DNA of 64,000 bases. It comes from Myxococcales bacterium. Lineage in GTDB: Bacteria; Myxococcota_A; Bradymonadia; Bradymonadales; GCA-2716585. The notes beneath the pieces are model-generated. The model was not told where the DNA came from, did not search any database, and saw only the letters and a program-made list of their open reading frames with translations. Both the position numbers and the translations under genes were made by a program. Of this stretch, positions 49,891-58,291 are shown piece after piece. Location of the stretch: contig PBBL01000085.1 of assembly GCA_002716585.1 (NCBI GenBank), forward strand, positions 82,739 through 146,738, written 5' to 3'. Position 1 is the first letter of the stretch. Each line of letters begins with the position of its first letter.

Positions 49891-50748
49891 TCAGCCCTTG
49901 ACCGCGCCCGCCGTCAGGCCGCCGACGAGGTTCTTCTGGAGGAGGAAGAAGAGCGCCATGACCGGGATCGAGACGAGGATCGCGCCCGCGGCGAAGTAGC
50001 CCCAGTAGGTCGAGTACTCGCCGACGTAGTTGCGGAGCGTGACGGGCAGCGTGTAGCTGGTCTCGGTGCTCATGAAGGTGGTGGCGAGGATGAACTCGTT
50101 CCAGGCGGTCATGAAGGAGAACAGCGCCGTCACCGCGATGGCCGGGCGCGCCAGCGGGAGGATGATCCGCCAGAAGGTGGTGAACGGCGAGGCGCCGTCG
50201 ATGATCGCGCTCTCCTCGAGGTCGCGGGGGATGGTGTCGAAGTAGCCCTTGAGCATCCAGACGCAGAAGGGGATCGAGGTGGTCGAGTAGACCAGGATCA
50301 GGCCGAGCACCTGGTTGAGGAGCCCGAGGGCGTCGAGGATGACGTAGAGCGGGATCAGCATCAGGGTGCCGGGAAACATCTGGCTGACGAGGAACATCAT
50401 CAGCCCGGCGCGGCGCCCCGGGAAGGAGAAGCGGCTGAACGCGTAGGCCGCCGTGCAGGCCATGAAGATGCCCACGATGGTCGTCGAGAGCGAGATCACC
50501 AGCGAGTTGAAGAGCTGGCGGCCAAAGAGCCAGGAGCCGTCGGAGCCCTCGGTGGAGACGACGTGGATGAAGTTGTCGAAGGTCGGGTTGGTCGGGAGCG
50601 GCAGGAGGCTCATGGAGAAGCCCTGCTGCGGCGTGAACGCCATGGCGATGACCCAGAAGACCGGGTAGAGCACCATCAGGGTGAACATCACCAGCCCCGC
50701 GTGGGTGACCGCCTGGCGGGCCGCGGACTGTTGCTTGCGGACGGTCAT
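49891..50748 (-). CDS. malG: MalG-like sugar ABC transporter permease
   Basis: This 285-residue permease has six helices and the cytoplasmic EAA loop (EESAIIDGASPFTTFWRIILPLARPAI), where it would dock on MalK. It begins HAGLVMFTLMVLYPVFWVIAMAF and ends NLVGGLTAGAVKG, as in MalG. ATG 50748 overlaps the MalF-like stop by 4 bp. It is the last gene of the K-E-F-G cluster. The substrate is probably a maltose- or trehalose-type oligosaccharide, by similarity of the whole set. Confidence 0.92.
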   Translation of the reverse strand: MTVRKQQSAARQAVTHAGLVMFTLMVLYPVFWVIAMAFTPQQGFSMSLLPLPTNPTFDNFIHVVSTEGSDGSWLFGRQLFNSLVISLSTTIVGIFMACTAAYAFSRFSFPGRRAGLMMFLVSQMFPGTLMLIPLYVILDALGLLNQVLGLILVYSTTSIPFCVWMLKGYFDTIPRDLEESAIIDGASPFTTFWRIILPLARPAIAVTALFSFMTAWNEFILATTFMSTETSYTLPVTLRNYVGEYSTYWGYFAAGAILVSIPVMALFFLLQKNLVGGLTAGAVKG

Positions 50749-52703
50749 TCGAAGGCCCCCTCGGTGGCCTGGGTCACCCGGTTGGTCAGGACGGTGTAGA
50801 GGAACAGGATGACGAAGATCAGCACCGAGTAGGCGGCCGCGAAGCCGTAGCGGCCCAGCACGTCGAAGGCGCGGTAGGCGTCGGTGATCAGGATCTCCGT
50901 GCTGTTGTTCGGGCCGCCGCCCGAGACCAGGTAGATGACGTTGAACATGTTGAAGGTCCAGATGCTCCCGAGGATGATCGCCGGGAACAGCGCGGGCTTG
51001 AGCAGCGGCAGCGTGACGTGCCGGAACTGCTGCCAGGGGCTCGCCCCGTCCACCTCGGCGGCCTCATAGAGCGAGCTGGGGATCGACTGGAGCGCCCCGA
51101 GCGAGACGACCATCATGAACGGGAACCCCAGCCAGGTGTTGGTCACCAGGTTGGCCGTGAACGCCGTCAGGAAGCTGCCCCCGAGCCAATCGATGCTCGA
51201 CGGCTCCATCCCCAGCAGGAGCTGGATCTTCTCCAGGAACAGGTTGACCGCCCCGAACTCCTTGTTGAACATCCCCTTCCAGATCAACGCCGTGATGTAG
51301 TTGGGCACCGCCCACGGGACGATCAGGAGCACCCGGTAGACCCCGCGGAACTTGAGCAGCGGGTCCTTGAGGATCAACGCCAGCGCCAGCCCGACGCCCA
51401 CGTGGAGCACGACGTTCAGCGTCGTCCACAGCACGGTCACGAACAGCGTCCAGTAGAACGACACGTCGCCCGACTTGCCCGAGGCCAGGATCTCCGCGAA
51501 GTTGGCCAGCCCGACGAAGTAGTAGCGGCGCGCGTCGTTATCAAACAGGCTCATCCCGACGCCGAAGCCGAACGGCACGAACACCAGCACGACCATCCCG
51601 ATCATGCTCGGCAGCACGTAGGCGTAGGCGTGGGTCTCCTCGCGCAGCCCCACGGCCAGGCGCACCAAAAAGGCGCTCAGCGCGAGCAGCACGAGCAGCG
51701 CCACCCCCACGCTCACCAGCGGCACCGCCACTCGCCCGGCCCCATACAGCGCCCTCGCCTGCTCGCCGAGCGTCGCCGCGGTCGGGACCCCGCCGAGCGC
51801 CCCGAACAGGTAGCTGGGCGCCCCGGTGAAGGACACGTCGCCGTAGGCCACGACCGCGGCGGCCGCCTCAGGCGACAGCCCGCTGGCCTGCGCGGCGGCC
51901 AACGCCGCGGCGGCCGCCTCGGCGCTGGCGTCGACCTGGGCGCCGAGCTGCGCCCCATAATGGACGAAGCACAACACCAGGAGCGCCGCCCCGACGACCC
52001 CGATCATCGCCCGGAGCGCCGCGCCCCGCTTCTCCTCGGGCACACGCCCCTTGAACGCCACCCCCGCCGCGCCCGCCGCGCCCAGGAGGAGCAGGAGGAG
52101 CACCCAGGGGATCGGGGCGTCCGGGAAGCGCGCCTCCAGCGAGAACCCGGCGGAGCCCTGAGCGGCGCCCGTGTCGTCGAGCACCGGGACCTGCGCCGAC
52201 CAGAGCGCGGCCCCCGCGACCTCCTCGCGCTCCAGCACGAACTCGGGGGAGGCGCGGCCTTCGCGTTTTTCGACCTCGACGCCGCTGACGGCGTGGGCGT
52301 AGCGGTCGGCGCGGGTCTTGTCCCGGTGGCCCCCGGCGGCGACCCGCGCCTCCAGCTCGGCGCCCTTGAGGTCGGCGCTGTGGGCGACGACGTACGCCTG
52401 CCCGCGGCTGATGCCGAACTCGTCCTCGCGGCCGCCGCCGATCACGAACGCCTCGGCGACGTCGGTCCGCGCGCCGGTCAGCGCGTCGATGTAGGCCTGC
52501 GCCTTCTCCGGGGAGTTTCGGGCCGCTACCGCGGCGAGGCTGCGGGCCTGGAACAGCGCGCGGTGTTCTTGAAGCTCGGAGCGGTCGCCCTCCCAGGCGA
52601 TGACGATGCCGAGCACGGCGGTCGCGGCCATCATCGCGGTGGCCATCATCAAGGCCGAGGCCCAGGCCCACCAGGGGGCGGCGGGTGTGCTTTCGTCGCT
52701 CAT
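50745..52703 (-). CDS. malF: MalF-like permease with large N-terminal membrane-anchored extension
   Basis: The core from about residue 350 to 652 is a standard MalF-type permease: ETHAYAYVLPSMIGMVVLVFVPFGFGVGMSLF, VLLIVPWAVPNYITALIWKGMF, EAAEVDGASPWQQFRHVTLPLLKPAL (EAA loop), and a C-terminal YTVLTNRVTQA. The first 350 residues are unusual: a helix at 10-36, an extracytoplasmic region of about 165 residues (QARSLAAVAARNSPEKAQAYIDAL, GQAYVVAHSADLKG, LWSAQVPVLDDTGAAQGSAGFSLE) resembling a CACHE-like sensor fold, two more helices, another Ala-rich segment (about 255-325) and a further helix. The Shine-Dalgarno AGGTGA overlaps the malE stop. Confidence 0.85.
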   Translation of the reverse strand: MSDESTPAAPWWAWASALMMATAMMAATAVLGIVIAWEGDRSELQEHRALFQARSLAAVAARNSPEKAQAYIDALTGARTDVAEAFVIGGGREDEFGISRGQAYVVAHSADLKGAELEARVAAGGHRDKTRADRYAHAVSGVEVEKREGRASPEFVLEREEVAGAALWSAQVPVLDDTGAAQGSAGFSLEARFPDAPIPWVLLLLLLGAAGAAGVAFKGRVPEEKRGAALRAMIGVVGAALLVLCFVHYGAQLGAQVDASAEAAAAALAAAQASGLSPEAAAAVVAYGDVSFTGAPSYLFGALGGVPTAATLGEQARALYGAGRVAVPLVSVGVALLVLLALSAFLVRLAVGLREETHAYAYVLPSMIGMVVLVFVPFGFGVGMSLFDNDARRYYFVGLANFAEILASGKSGDVSFYWTLFVTVLWTTLNVVLHVGVGLALALILKDPLLKFRGVYRVLLIVPWAVPNYITALIWKGMFNKEFGAVNLFLEKIQLLLGMEPSSIDWLGGSFLTAFTANLVTNTWLGFPFMMVVSLGALQSIPSSLYEAAEVDGASPWQQFRHVTLPLLKPALFPAIILGSIWTFNMFNVIYLVSGGGPNNSTEILITDAYRAFDVLGRYGFAAAYSVLIFVILFLYTVLTNRVTQATEGAFE

Positions 52704-52707
52704 GGTG

Positions 52708-54000
52708 TCACCTGACCGCCTTCTCGATCCGCTCCTGGGCGACCTTGAGCACCTCCGCCGGGGGCTCGCCGTCCTTGACCACCTTGAAGATCGCTTGATC
52801 CGCCGGCCCCCAGACCGCCCGCATGATGGGGCCGCCCGGCATGATCACGGCGCTGTTGAGCTGATCGCGGAACACCCGCATGGGGTCGCCCTCGCGGAGG
52901 TCGTCCCAGGGCGCCTTGTGCGCCGCGGGCTGCCCGGCGACCTGCATCCGAATGCGGGAGGAGTCAGGTCCGGCGAGGAAGCGCATGACCTGGTAGGCCT
53001 CCTCCTTGTTGCGGGAGTAGCGGCTGAGCAGGACCGCCTCGCTGCCGACGAAGGGCGCGGCGCCCTGGCCGGTCGCGCTGATGGTCGGCAGCACCGCCGT
53101 GCCCCAGTTGACCCCCTCGGTGATCTCGCCCCGGAACCAGGGGCCGTTGATCACCATCGCCGCCTGGCCCTTGTTGAAGAGGGTCGTCACCAGGTTGCCG
53201 CTGACGTCCTCGGGGACCACCTTGTGGGTCGCCAGGAGGTCCCGGGCGAACTGAAGCCCCTGCGCCGTCCCCTCGGACGACAGCCCGAGCTTCCCGTCGC
53301 GCCCCAGCACCTCGCCGCCGAACCCGTGGATGAAGGGCGCGGTGAAGTAGAGGCTCGTGTTCTGGTAGACCAGGCCGTACTTCTTCTGGGCGGGGTCGGT
53401 GTGGGCCTTGGCGATCTCGATCAGCTCACGATCGGTGCGCGGCGGGTTCGGGACGAGGTCGCGGTTGTAGTAGAGCACCACCGACTTGAAGGCGATCGGC
53501 AGCCCATACAGGGACTTCTTGTAGACCAGCGCCTCGACCGTGCTCTTGAAGAAGGACTGGAGGTACTCGGTGGACGACCAGATGGAGACCGGCTCGATCA
53601 GCCCCTGCTCGGCCCAGTCGCCGACGCGATCGTGGGCGAAGATGAAGATGTCCGGCCCGTTGTCGCGGGGGATGGACGCCGTGAGCTTGTCGGCGAACGC
53701 CTCGTTGGGGATCTGGAGCGCCTCGACGACGATCTCCTCGTGGGTGTCGTTGTAGGCCTGGATGACCTTGTTGAGTGCCTCCTGCTCGCCCGCGCGGTAG
53801 GAGTGCCAGAGCACCACCTTCACCGGGGCGTCCGAGGCGGCCCCCTTGGCCTCGCTGCACCCGGAGAGCGAGGCCACCCAGCCCCACAACACCAGGACCG
53901 CCAACATCAGCGACACGAGGGACCTCCGCCGCCCCTGACGCACCTCTGAACCTGCCGTGACCCCGACGCGATGCCCACTTCGCGCGCGCACTCGACTCAT
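52708..54000 (-). CDS. malE: MalE-like sugar-binding lipoprotein
   Basis: ATG 54000 (GGGAG 6 nt upstream) gives 430 residues: a basic N-terminus, a hydrophobic segment and lipobox Cys48 (ASLSGC). The mature protein is a cluster-1 solute-binding protein: VKVVLWHSYRAGEQEALNKVIQAYN, DIFIFAHDRVGDWAEQGLIEP, YGLPIAFKSVVLYYNRDLV, FNKGQAAMVINGPWF and PTISATGQGAAPFVGSEAV. Its lipid anchor would hold it at the inner or outer membrane facing the periplasm. It lies between malK and malF; the 140-bp gap to malK holds an ACTCGTGT palindrome. Confidence 0.92.
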   Translation of the reverse strand: MSRVRARSGHRVGVTAGSEVRQGRRRSLVSLMLAVLVLWGWVASLSGCSEAKGAASDAPVKVVLWHSYRAGEQEALNKVIQAYNDTHEEIVVEALQIPNEAFADKLTASIPRDNGPDIFIFAHDRVGDWAEQGLIEPVSIWSSTEYLQSFFKSTVEALVYKKSLYGLPIAFKSVVLYYNRDLVPNPPRTDRELIEIAKAHTDPAQKKYGLVYQNTSLYFTAPFIHGFGGEVLGRDGKLGLSSEGTAQGLQFARDLLATHKVVPEDVSGNLVTTLFNKGQAAMVINGPWFRGEITEGVNWGTAVLPTISATGQGAAPFVGSEAVLLSRYSRNKEEAYQVMRFLAGPDSSRIRMQVAGQPAAHKAPWDDLREGDPMRVFRDQLNSAVIMPGGPIMRAVWGPADQAIFKVVKDGEPPAEVLKVAQERIEKAVR

Positions 54001-54056
54001 CGTCCGCTCCCTGCCCGCGGCGCCCCTTCCCGGCAGCGGCCGCTGCGGCTCCATCT

Positions 54057-54109
54057 CATAAGGACTCGTGTCAAAAGGTCGCGCGTGGAGCGCCCTCTCG
54101 ACACGAGTC
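54057..54109. repeat. Copies C and D of the ACTCGTGT element forming a palindrome
   Basis: GACTCGTGTC (54063-54072) and its exact reverse complement GACACGAGTC (54100-54109) form 10-bp arms around a 27-nt spacer; the similarity continues inward (AAAAGG on the left, GAGAGG on the minus strand). It lies in the malK-malE spacer, 57 bp before the malE start. Confidence 0.65.
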
Positions 54110-54141
54110 GATATCGTGACACGCGCAGCACCCGGCGCGCG

Positions 54142-55230
54142 TCAGTTCAGCCTCGTCTCCCCGTCCTCCGAGAACAGGTGGATGTTGTCCACGTCAACCC
54201 GGAAGCGGGTCACCTCGCCGACGCTCGCGGACACCCCACCCTCGCTGCGGCCGACGATCTGGGACTCGCCCACGTCAAAATAGTAGAACGTCTCCCCGCC
54301 CATCGGCTCGATGACGTCCACGACGCTCTCGATGAAGTTGTCCTCGACCGCCTCGGGGGAGATGTCCTTCGGACGCAGGCCGACCATCACACGCTTGAGA
54401 TCGCCGTGCGCCTTGAGCTGCGCGGCGCTCTCGTCGCCCAGGGTGAGGTGGTAGCCGTCGCCCGTGACCGTGATCCGCCCCCCCTCGGAGGCGACGTCGG
54501 CGCTGAAGAAGTTCATCGATGGAGAGCCGATGAAGCCGCCCACGAAGGCGTTGGCCGGGGTGTGGTACAGCTCCATCGGCGTGCCGACCTGCTGAATGTA
54601 GCCGCCGTTGAGGACCACGATCCGGTCGGCGAGCGTCATCGCCTCGACCTGGTCGTGGGTGACGTAGACCATGGTCGTCTTCAGGCGCGTGTGCAGGCGA
54701 CTCAGCTCGACCCGCATCTGGACGCGCAGCTTGGCGTCGAGGTTCGACAGCGGCTCGTCGAACAGGAACACCTTCGGGTCGCGCACGATCGCGCGCCCCA
54801 TCGCCACCCGCTGCCGCTGCCCACCCGACAGCTGCTTCGGCTTGCGCTGGAGCAGCTCGCCGATCCCGAGCGTCTCGGCGACCTCCTCGACCCGGCGCTT
54901 GATCTGCGCCGACGGCATGCGCCGCAGCTTGAGCGCGAAGCTCATGTTGTCGAACACCGTCATGTGGGGGTAGAGCGCGTAGTTCTGGAACACCATCGCG
55001 ATGTCCCGGTCCTTCGGGGCGATGTCGTTCACCCGCCGCTCGCCGATGAACAGATCACCCGAGGTGATCTCCTCCAACCCCGCGATCATGCGCAGCGTCG
55101 TCGACTTGCCGCACCCCGACGGGCCGACCAGCACCAGGAACTCCTGGTCGGCGATCTCCAGGTTGAACTCACGGACGACCTGAACGTCGCCGTAGCTCTT
55201 GGTCACCTTCTCAAACAGAACTCGAGCCAT
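54142..55230 (-). CDS. malK: MalK/UgpC-type ABC transporter ATPase
   Basis: ATG 55230 gives 362 residues; an in-frame GTG 21 bp upstream is less likely. The ATPase domain is complete: Walker [11 protein letters not shown]-loop [13 protein letters not shown], signature [14 protein letters not shown], Walker [13 protein letters not shown] and the His switch in [10 protein letters not shown]. The C-terminal 130 residues form the MalK-type regulatory OB domain ([23 protein letters not shown]). It energises the MalFG permeases and is the first gene of the operon, with a promoter and a palindrome upstream. Confidence 0.94.
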   Translation of the reverse strand: MARVLFEKVTKSYGDVQVVREFNLEIADQEFLVLVGPSGCGKSTTLRMIAGLEEITSGDLFIGERRVNDIAPKDRDIAMVFQNYALYPHMTVFDNMSFALKLRRMPSAQIKRRVEEVAETLGIGELLQRKPKQLSGGQRQRVAMGRAIVRDPKVFLFDEPLSNLDAKLRVQMRVELSRLHTRLKTTMVYVTHDQVEAMTLADRIVVLNGGYIQQVGTPMELYHTPANAFVGGFIGSPSMNFFSADVASEGGRITVTGDGYHLTLGDESAAQLKAHGDLKRVMVGLRPKDISPEAVEDNFIESVVDVIEPMGGETFYYFDVGESQIVGRSEGGVSASVGEVTRFRVDVDNIHLFSEDGETRLN

Positions 55231-55324
55231 GCGCGTCCTCACGTAGGCCACGCGGCGACCCCCCAGGCCCCGCGCCCCTTCCCTGTGTCTTCAGGCTCGA
55301 CCCAAGCGGGCCAGACGTCGGAGC

Positions 55325-55393
55325 ATCCTACACCAGATCCGACACGTTCGACAAAGGCCAAGGGCGCCTCCCCGCGGAAAAGACACTCTTTTC
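55325..55393 (-). promoter_or_regulatory. Putative mal operon promoter with upstream palindrome
   Basis: Minus strand: TTGTCG (55354-55349), 18-nt spacer, TAGGAT (55330-55325). Upstream of it lies a perfect 7-bp palindrome, GAAAAGA/TCTTTTC (55377-55393, 3-nt centre), which could be a regulator binding site. No regulator gene is seen nearby. Confidence 0.45.
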
Positions 55394-55443
55394 TGAGTCA
55401 CGGGGCTCGTCTCGGGGCGAGCGGGCGACGCGGTGGGCGTGAA

Positions 55444-55491
55444 GGGCCGAGCGCGGCCCGTCGTGGTGGGGAGGCGCCTGGTGCAGGCGCC
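55444..55491 (-). terminator. Tandem hairpins after the ceramidase-like gene
   Basis: Stem 1, nearest the stop codon, has GGCGCCTG (55473-55480) with CAGGCGCC (55484-55491). Stem 2 has GGGCCG with CGGCCC (55444-55459). They lie 9 nt downstream of the minus-strand stop. Stem 1 has the same arms as the hairpin after fliP. Confidence 0.6.
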
Positions 55492-55499
55492 CCGGCGCG

Positions 55500-58016
55500 T
55501 CAGGGGAGCGCGCCGGTGATGGGCGACGGGGTGCGATCGTCGGCGAGCCGCACCTGAACGCTGGCCCCGGACGGGGCGGCGTCGCTCAGCTCAAAGAGGT
55601 GCGCCTCGGCCGCGGCGTCCCAGAGGAGCGTCTGCGGCTCCCCAAGCGGCTGCCCTCCCCCGTTGACGAGGACCGCCAACAGCGGAGCGCGCACCACCGG
55701 CCTCGCGGTCGGCTCCACCGCGCGGTCGAGCAGCCGCCACCCGGCCGCTGGCCACGACTCCCCCTCCGCTTCGGCGTACTCGGCGGGCGGCAGGGTCAGG
55801 CGCAGCGCCAGGGCGCCCTCGGCGGCCTCCACCGCCAGCTCCGCCCCTTCCGCCTGGACGACCTCGAAGCTCTCCGAGGTCAACTCCCAGGTCTGCTCCG
55901 CGGTCCCGTCCCAGTAGGGGCCGTACGCCCGGAGGCGGTAGGTCCCGGCGGGCCAGTCCTCGGGGATCTGCCACTGCGCCGTCCAGTCGTGGTGGCGCTC
56001 GGCGACGATCTCGCGGCTCATCGGCGGATCGGGGGGGTAGAGGGGGATCATCTGGTAGCGCGAGTTGTCGACGACCGCGCCCGGGTGGCCGCTCGGATCG
56101 GGGACGTCCTCGAACGCCCCCTCGCCGCTCTCCACCTGCACCACGAACATCGGCGAGCCCAGGTTGGGGTCGCCCGCCGCCACGCTCATCCGCACGACCG
56201 ACGTCCGCGGGTAGGTCTCGCCGCCCGGATCTTGAAGCATCGTCCCCGCCTCCAGGCTGCGCTCCAGCGCCCGGGGCTCAAACGGCTTAGCCGTGGACAG
56301 GCTCGGCGACTCCTCATAGAAGGACGGGCCGTTGAAGCCGTCGAGCATCTGCTCCATCAGCTCCATCTGGCGATCGACGAGGTGCTGACCGGCCAGCGGC
56401 CCCCAGAGGCTCATCGTCGACTCGTAGCCCCCCTCAAACCAGTCGTCCGGGTGGGTCAGGTAGAGCAGGTGGTCCTGCGAGTAGCCGAAGGTCATCGACT
56501 CCAGCGGCTGATCCTCCGTCGCGCGCTTGGCCACCTCCTCCCTCAGGTAACGCACGATCGAGTACGCGGGCTCCCCAGGCAACGTCACCAACACCAGATC
56601 ATCCAACCTCGCCACCGACAGCAGCGTCTGGTGGACCTCGCCGTTGGGGATCGACTCGCCGAGGCTCTCCAGGAGGCTGTCGATGGGGAGGCAATTCTTC
56701 GGGGCGCCGCGCAGCGGCCCGTCGCGTTGAACGCTGGTGCACTGCCACCCGCCCCAGAGGTAGGGCTCGCCCTGCGCGTTGAGGAACTCGTCGCTCTCGT
56801 CGTAGCCGATGCTGTCGTAGCGCAGATCGATCCGCCGCGTCCGCACCGCCAGGGTCAGCTCCCCCGACCACTCCAGGGTTCGGTACAGCGCCATGATCAT
56901 CGGCGCCGCGTCCTCCCCGAGCTTCTCGATCCGCGCAGGCTCCTTGTGGTTGAGCGCGTCACCCGCCGGGCTCGCGTCGCCGCCGCCCGCCTGGACGAAC
57001 ATGCCCACGATCGGCGCGCCCTCCTCGGCGAAGAAGTGCTCCTCAAACTTCATCTCGACCCCACCCACCGAGTCCTCGGTCAGCAGGTCGTTCTCGCCCT
57101 CAAAGACCGTCCCGTGGATCCCGAAGTTGATGATCGTCGCCATCGGCGTCCCGTCCGGGCGCCGCACCGCCAGCAGGCTCAGCCGCGGATCCTTGCCATA
57201 CTCCGGGTTGTTCTCCCCTCGCCGATCTCGGTAGATCAGGTTGTCCGGGTCCCAGTCGTCCTTGAAGGCGAAGCCCCACTCCGCAGGCCCCAGATCGTCG
57301 ATCGCCGCCTTGATCGCCTCGGCGAACAGCCCCGAGAAGCGATCGATCGCCTCCTCGTCCGGCGAGTCGGCGCCGACCAGGCCGAGGCTCTCCGGGAGGC
57401 GCCAGTAGCGCGCCTGGGCGTGGTGCGAGTGGGTCGCGCCGGTGAGGATCCGCCCCTCCATGTCGATGTCGTAGCGCTCCTTGAGCTTCGCGGTGATCCC
57501 GTCGGTCAGGGAGTGCTCGCTGCACATGGTGGGCAGCTTCACGAGCGCCAGCCGCTCCCCGTCCACGTCGAGGACCATCGCCTTGGCGGTCATGCGCCCA
57601 TAGAAGCCCTGCGACGCCTTGAGGTAGTCGCTCCAGTTGGAGATCGCCCCGCCGCTGCGCCCGCCGAACCCGGCCATCGAGATGCCCACCGGACCATCCA
57701 CGATCTGAACGCCGACGCCCGCCTGGAGCGCCCCCTGCGCCGGAGGCTGCTCGATCATCGTCACGGGCGCGGCGTCGGGCTCCACGTCGGCCTCATCGGT
57801 GTCACCGCCCTCCCCCGTGTCCTCCGGGGTGGCCGTGTCGGCCTGCCCGCTGTCCTCCACACCCGTGTCCATCGACGACGAGGTGGCGCCGGTGTCCTCT
57901 CCCGCGTCAGCCCCTCCGCCGTCGCCGCCGCTGCCGGAGTCACCGCAGCCCACCACCAACGCCACGGCGCCGACGAGCAGCGCCGCGCTCCAGCTCGAAC
58001 TCCACAACCCTCGCAT
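55500..58016 (-). CDS. Neutral ceramidase-like lipoprotein (GDxSP motif present)
   Basis: ATG 58016 (AAGGGG 6 nt upstream) gives 838 residues. The lipobox is Cys24 (VVGC), followed by an Asp/Gly/Thr linker to about residue 90. The rest matches the neutral/alkaline non-lysosomal ceramidase fold: LQAGVGVQIVDGPVGISMAGFGG, ILTGATHSHHAQARYW (the zinc His pair), INFGIHGTVF, and VQAGGGDASPAG, which holds the catalytic-Ser motif GDxSP. Beyond about residue 600 a C-terminal Ig-like domain (TAQWQIPEDWPAGTYRLRAYG) follows, also as in ceramidases. The substrate may be an N-acyl sphingoid or another amide lipid; not tested. It is divergent from a second, related gene. Confidence 0.82.
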   Translation of the reverse strand: MRGLWSSSWSAALLVGAVALVVGCGDSGSGGDGGGADAGEDTGATSSSMDTGVEDSGQADTATPEDTGEGGDTDEADVEPDAAPVTMIEQPPAQGALQAGVGVQIVDGPVGISMAGFGGRSGGAISNWSDYLKASQGFYGRMTAKAMVLDVDGERLALVKLPTMCSEHSLTDGITAKLKERYDIDMEGRILTGATHSHHAQARYWRLPESLGLVGADSPDEEAIDRFSGLFAEAIKAAIDDLGPAEWGFAFKDDWDPDNLIYRDRRGENNPEYGKDPRLSLLAVRRPDGTPMATIINFGIHGTVFEGENDLLTEDSVGGVEMKFEEHFFAEEGAPIVGMFVQAGGGDASPAGDALNHKEPARIEKLGEDAAPMIMALYRTLEWSGELTLAVRTRRIDLRYDSIGYDESDEFLNAQGEPYLWGGWQCTSVQRDGPLRGAPKNCLPIDSLLESLGESIPNGEVHQTLLSVARLDDLVLVTLPGEPAYSIVRYLREEVAKRATEDQPLESMTFGYSQDHLLYLTHPDDWFEGGYESTMSLWGPLAGQHLVDRQMELMEQMLDGFNGPSFYEESPSLSTAKPFEPRALERSLEAGTMLQDPGGETYPRTSVVRMSVAAGDPNLGSPMFVVQVESGEGAFEDVPDPSGHPGAVVDNSRYQMIPLYPPDPPMSREIVAERHHDWTAQWQIPEDWPAGTYRLRAYGPYWDGTAEQTWELTSESFEVVQAEGAELAVEAAEGALALRLTLPPAEYAEAEGESWPAAGWRLLDRAVEPTARPVVRAPLLAVLVNGGGQPLGEPQTLLWDAAAEAHLFELSDAAPSGASVQVRLADDRTPSPITGALP

Positions 58017-58291
58017 ACCCAACCCCTTCAGCTATAGACCCTGCTTCAACCCATGTATCCGCAAACACGCCTGGGATTATGCAACAAACCGGCACCCGGT
58101 GCCACCACGCCGACGGGTGTGCTACACTCTCGCCCTGTGTGTGAACCCACGTTGGCGCGCCAGGGGCCGAGGCGACTTGAGAGGCTCAACGCCATGAGCG
58201 TCGAACACGCGCACGAACCACATCGTGCAGGCGGCGTCTCGTTTCAGCGGGCCAGGGCACAGTTGGACACGAAGCATGGGGAGCGCAGAGC

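Noticed and set aside
55599..58037. Open frame of 812 codons opposite the ceramidase-like gene
   Set aside because: The composition is dominated by Arg, Leu, His and Val with no motif, and the minus strand shows the lipobox and GDxSP.
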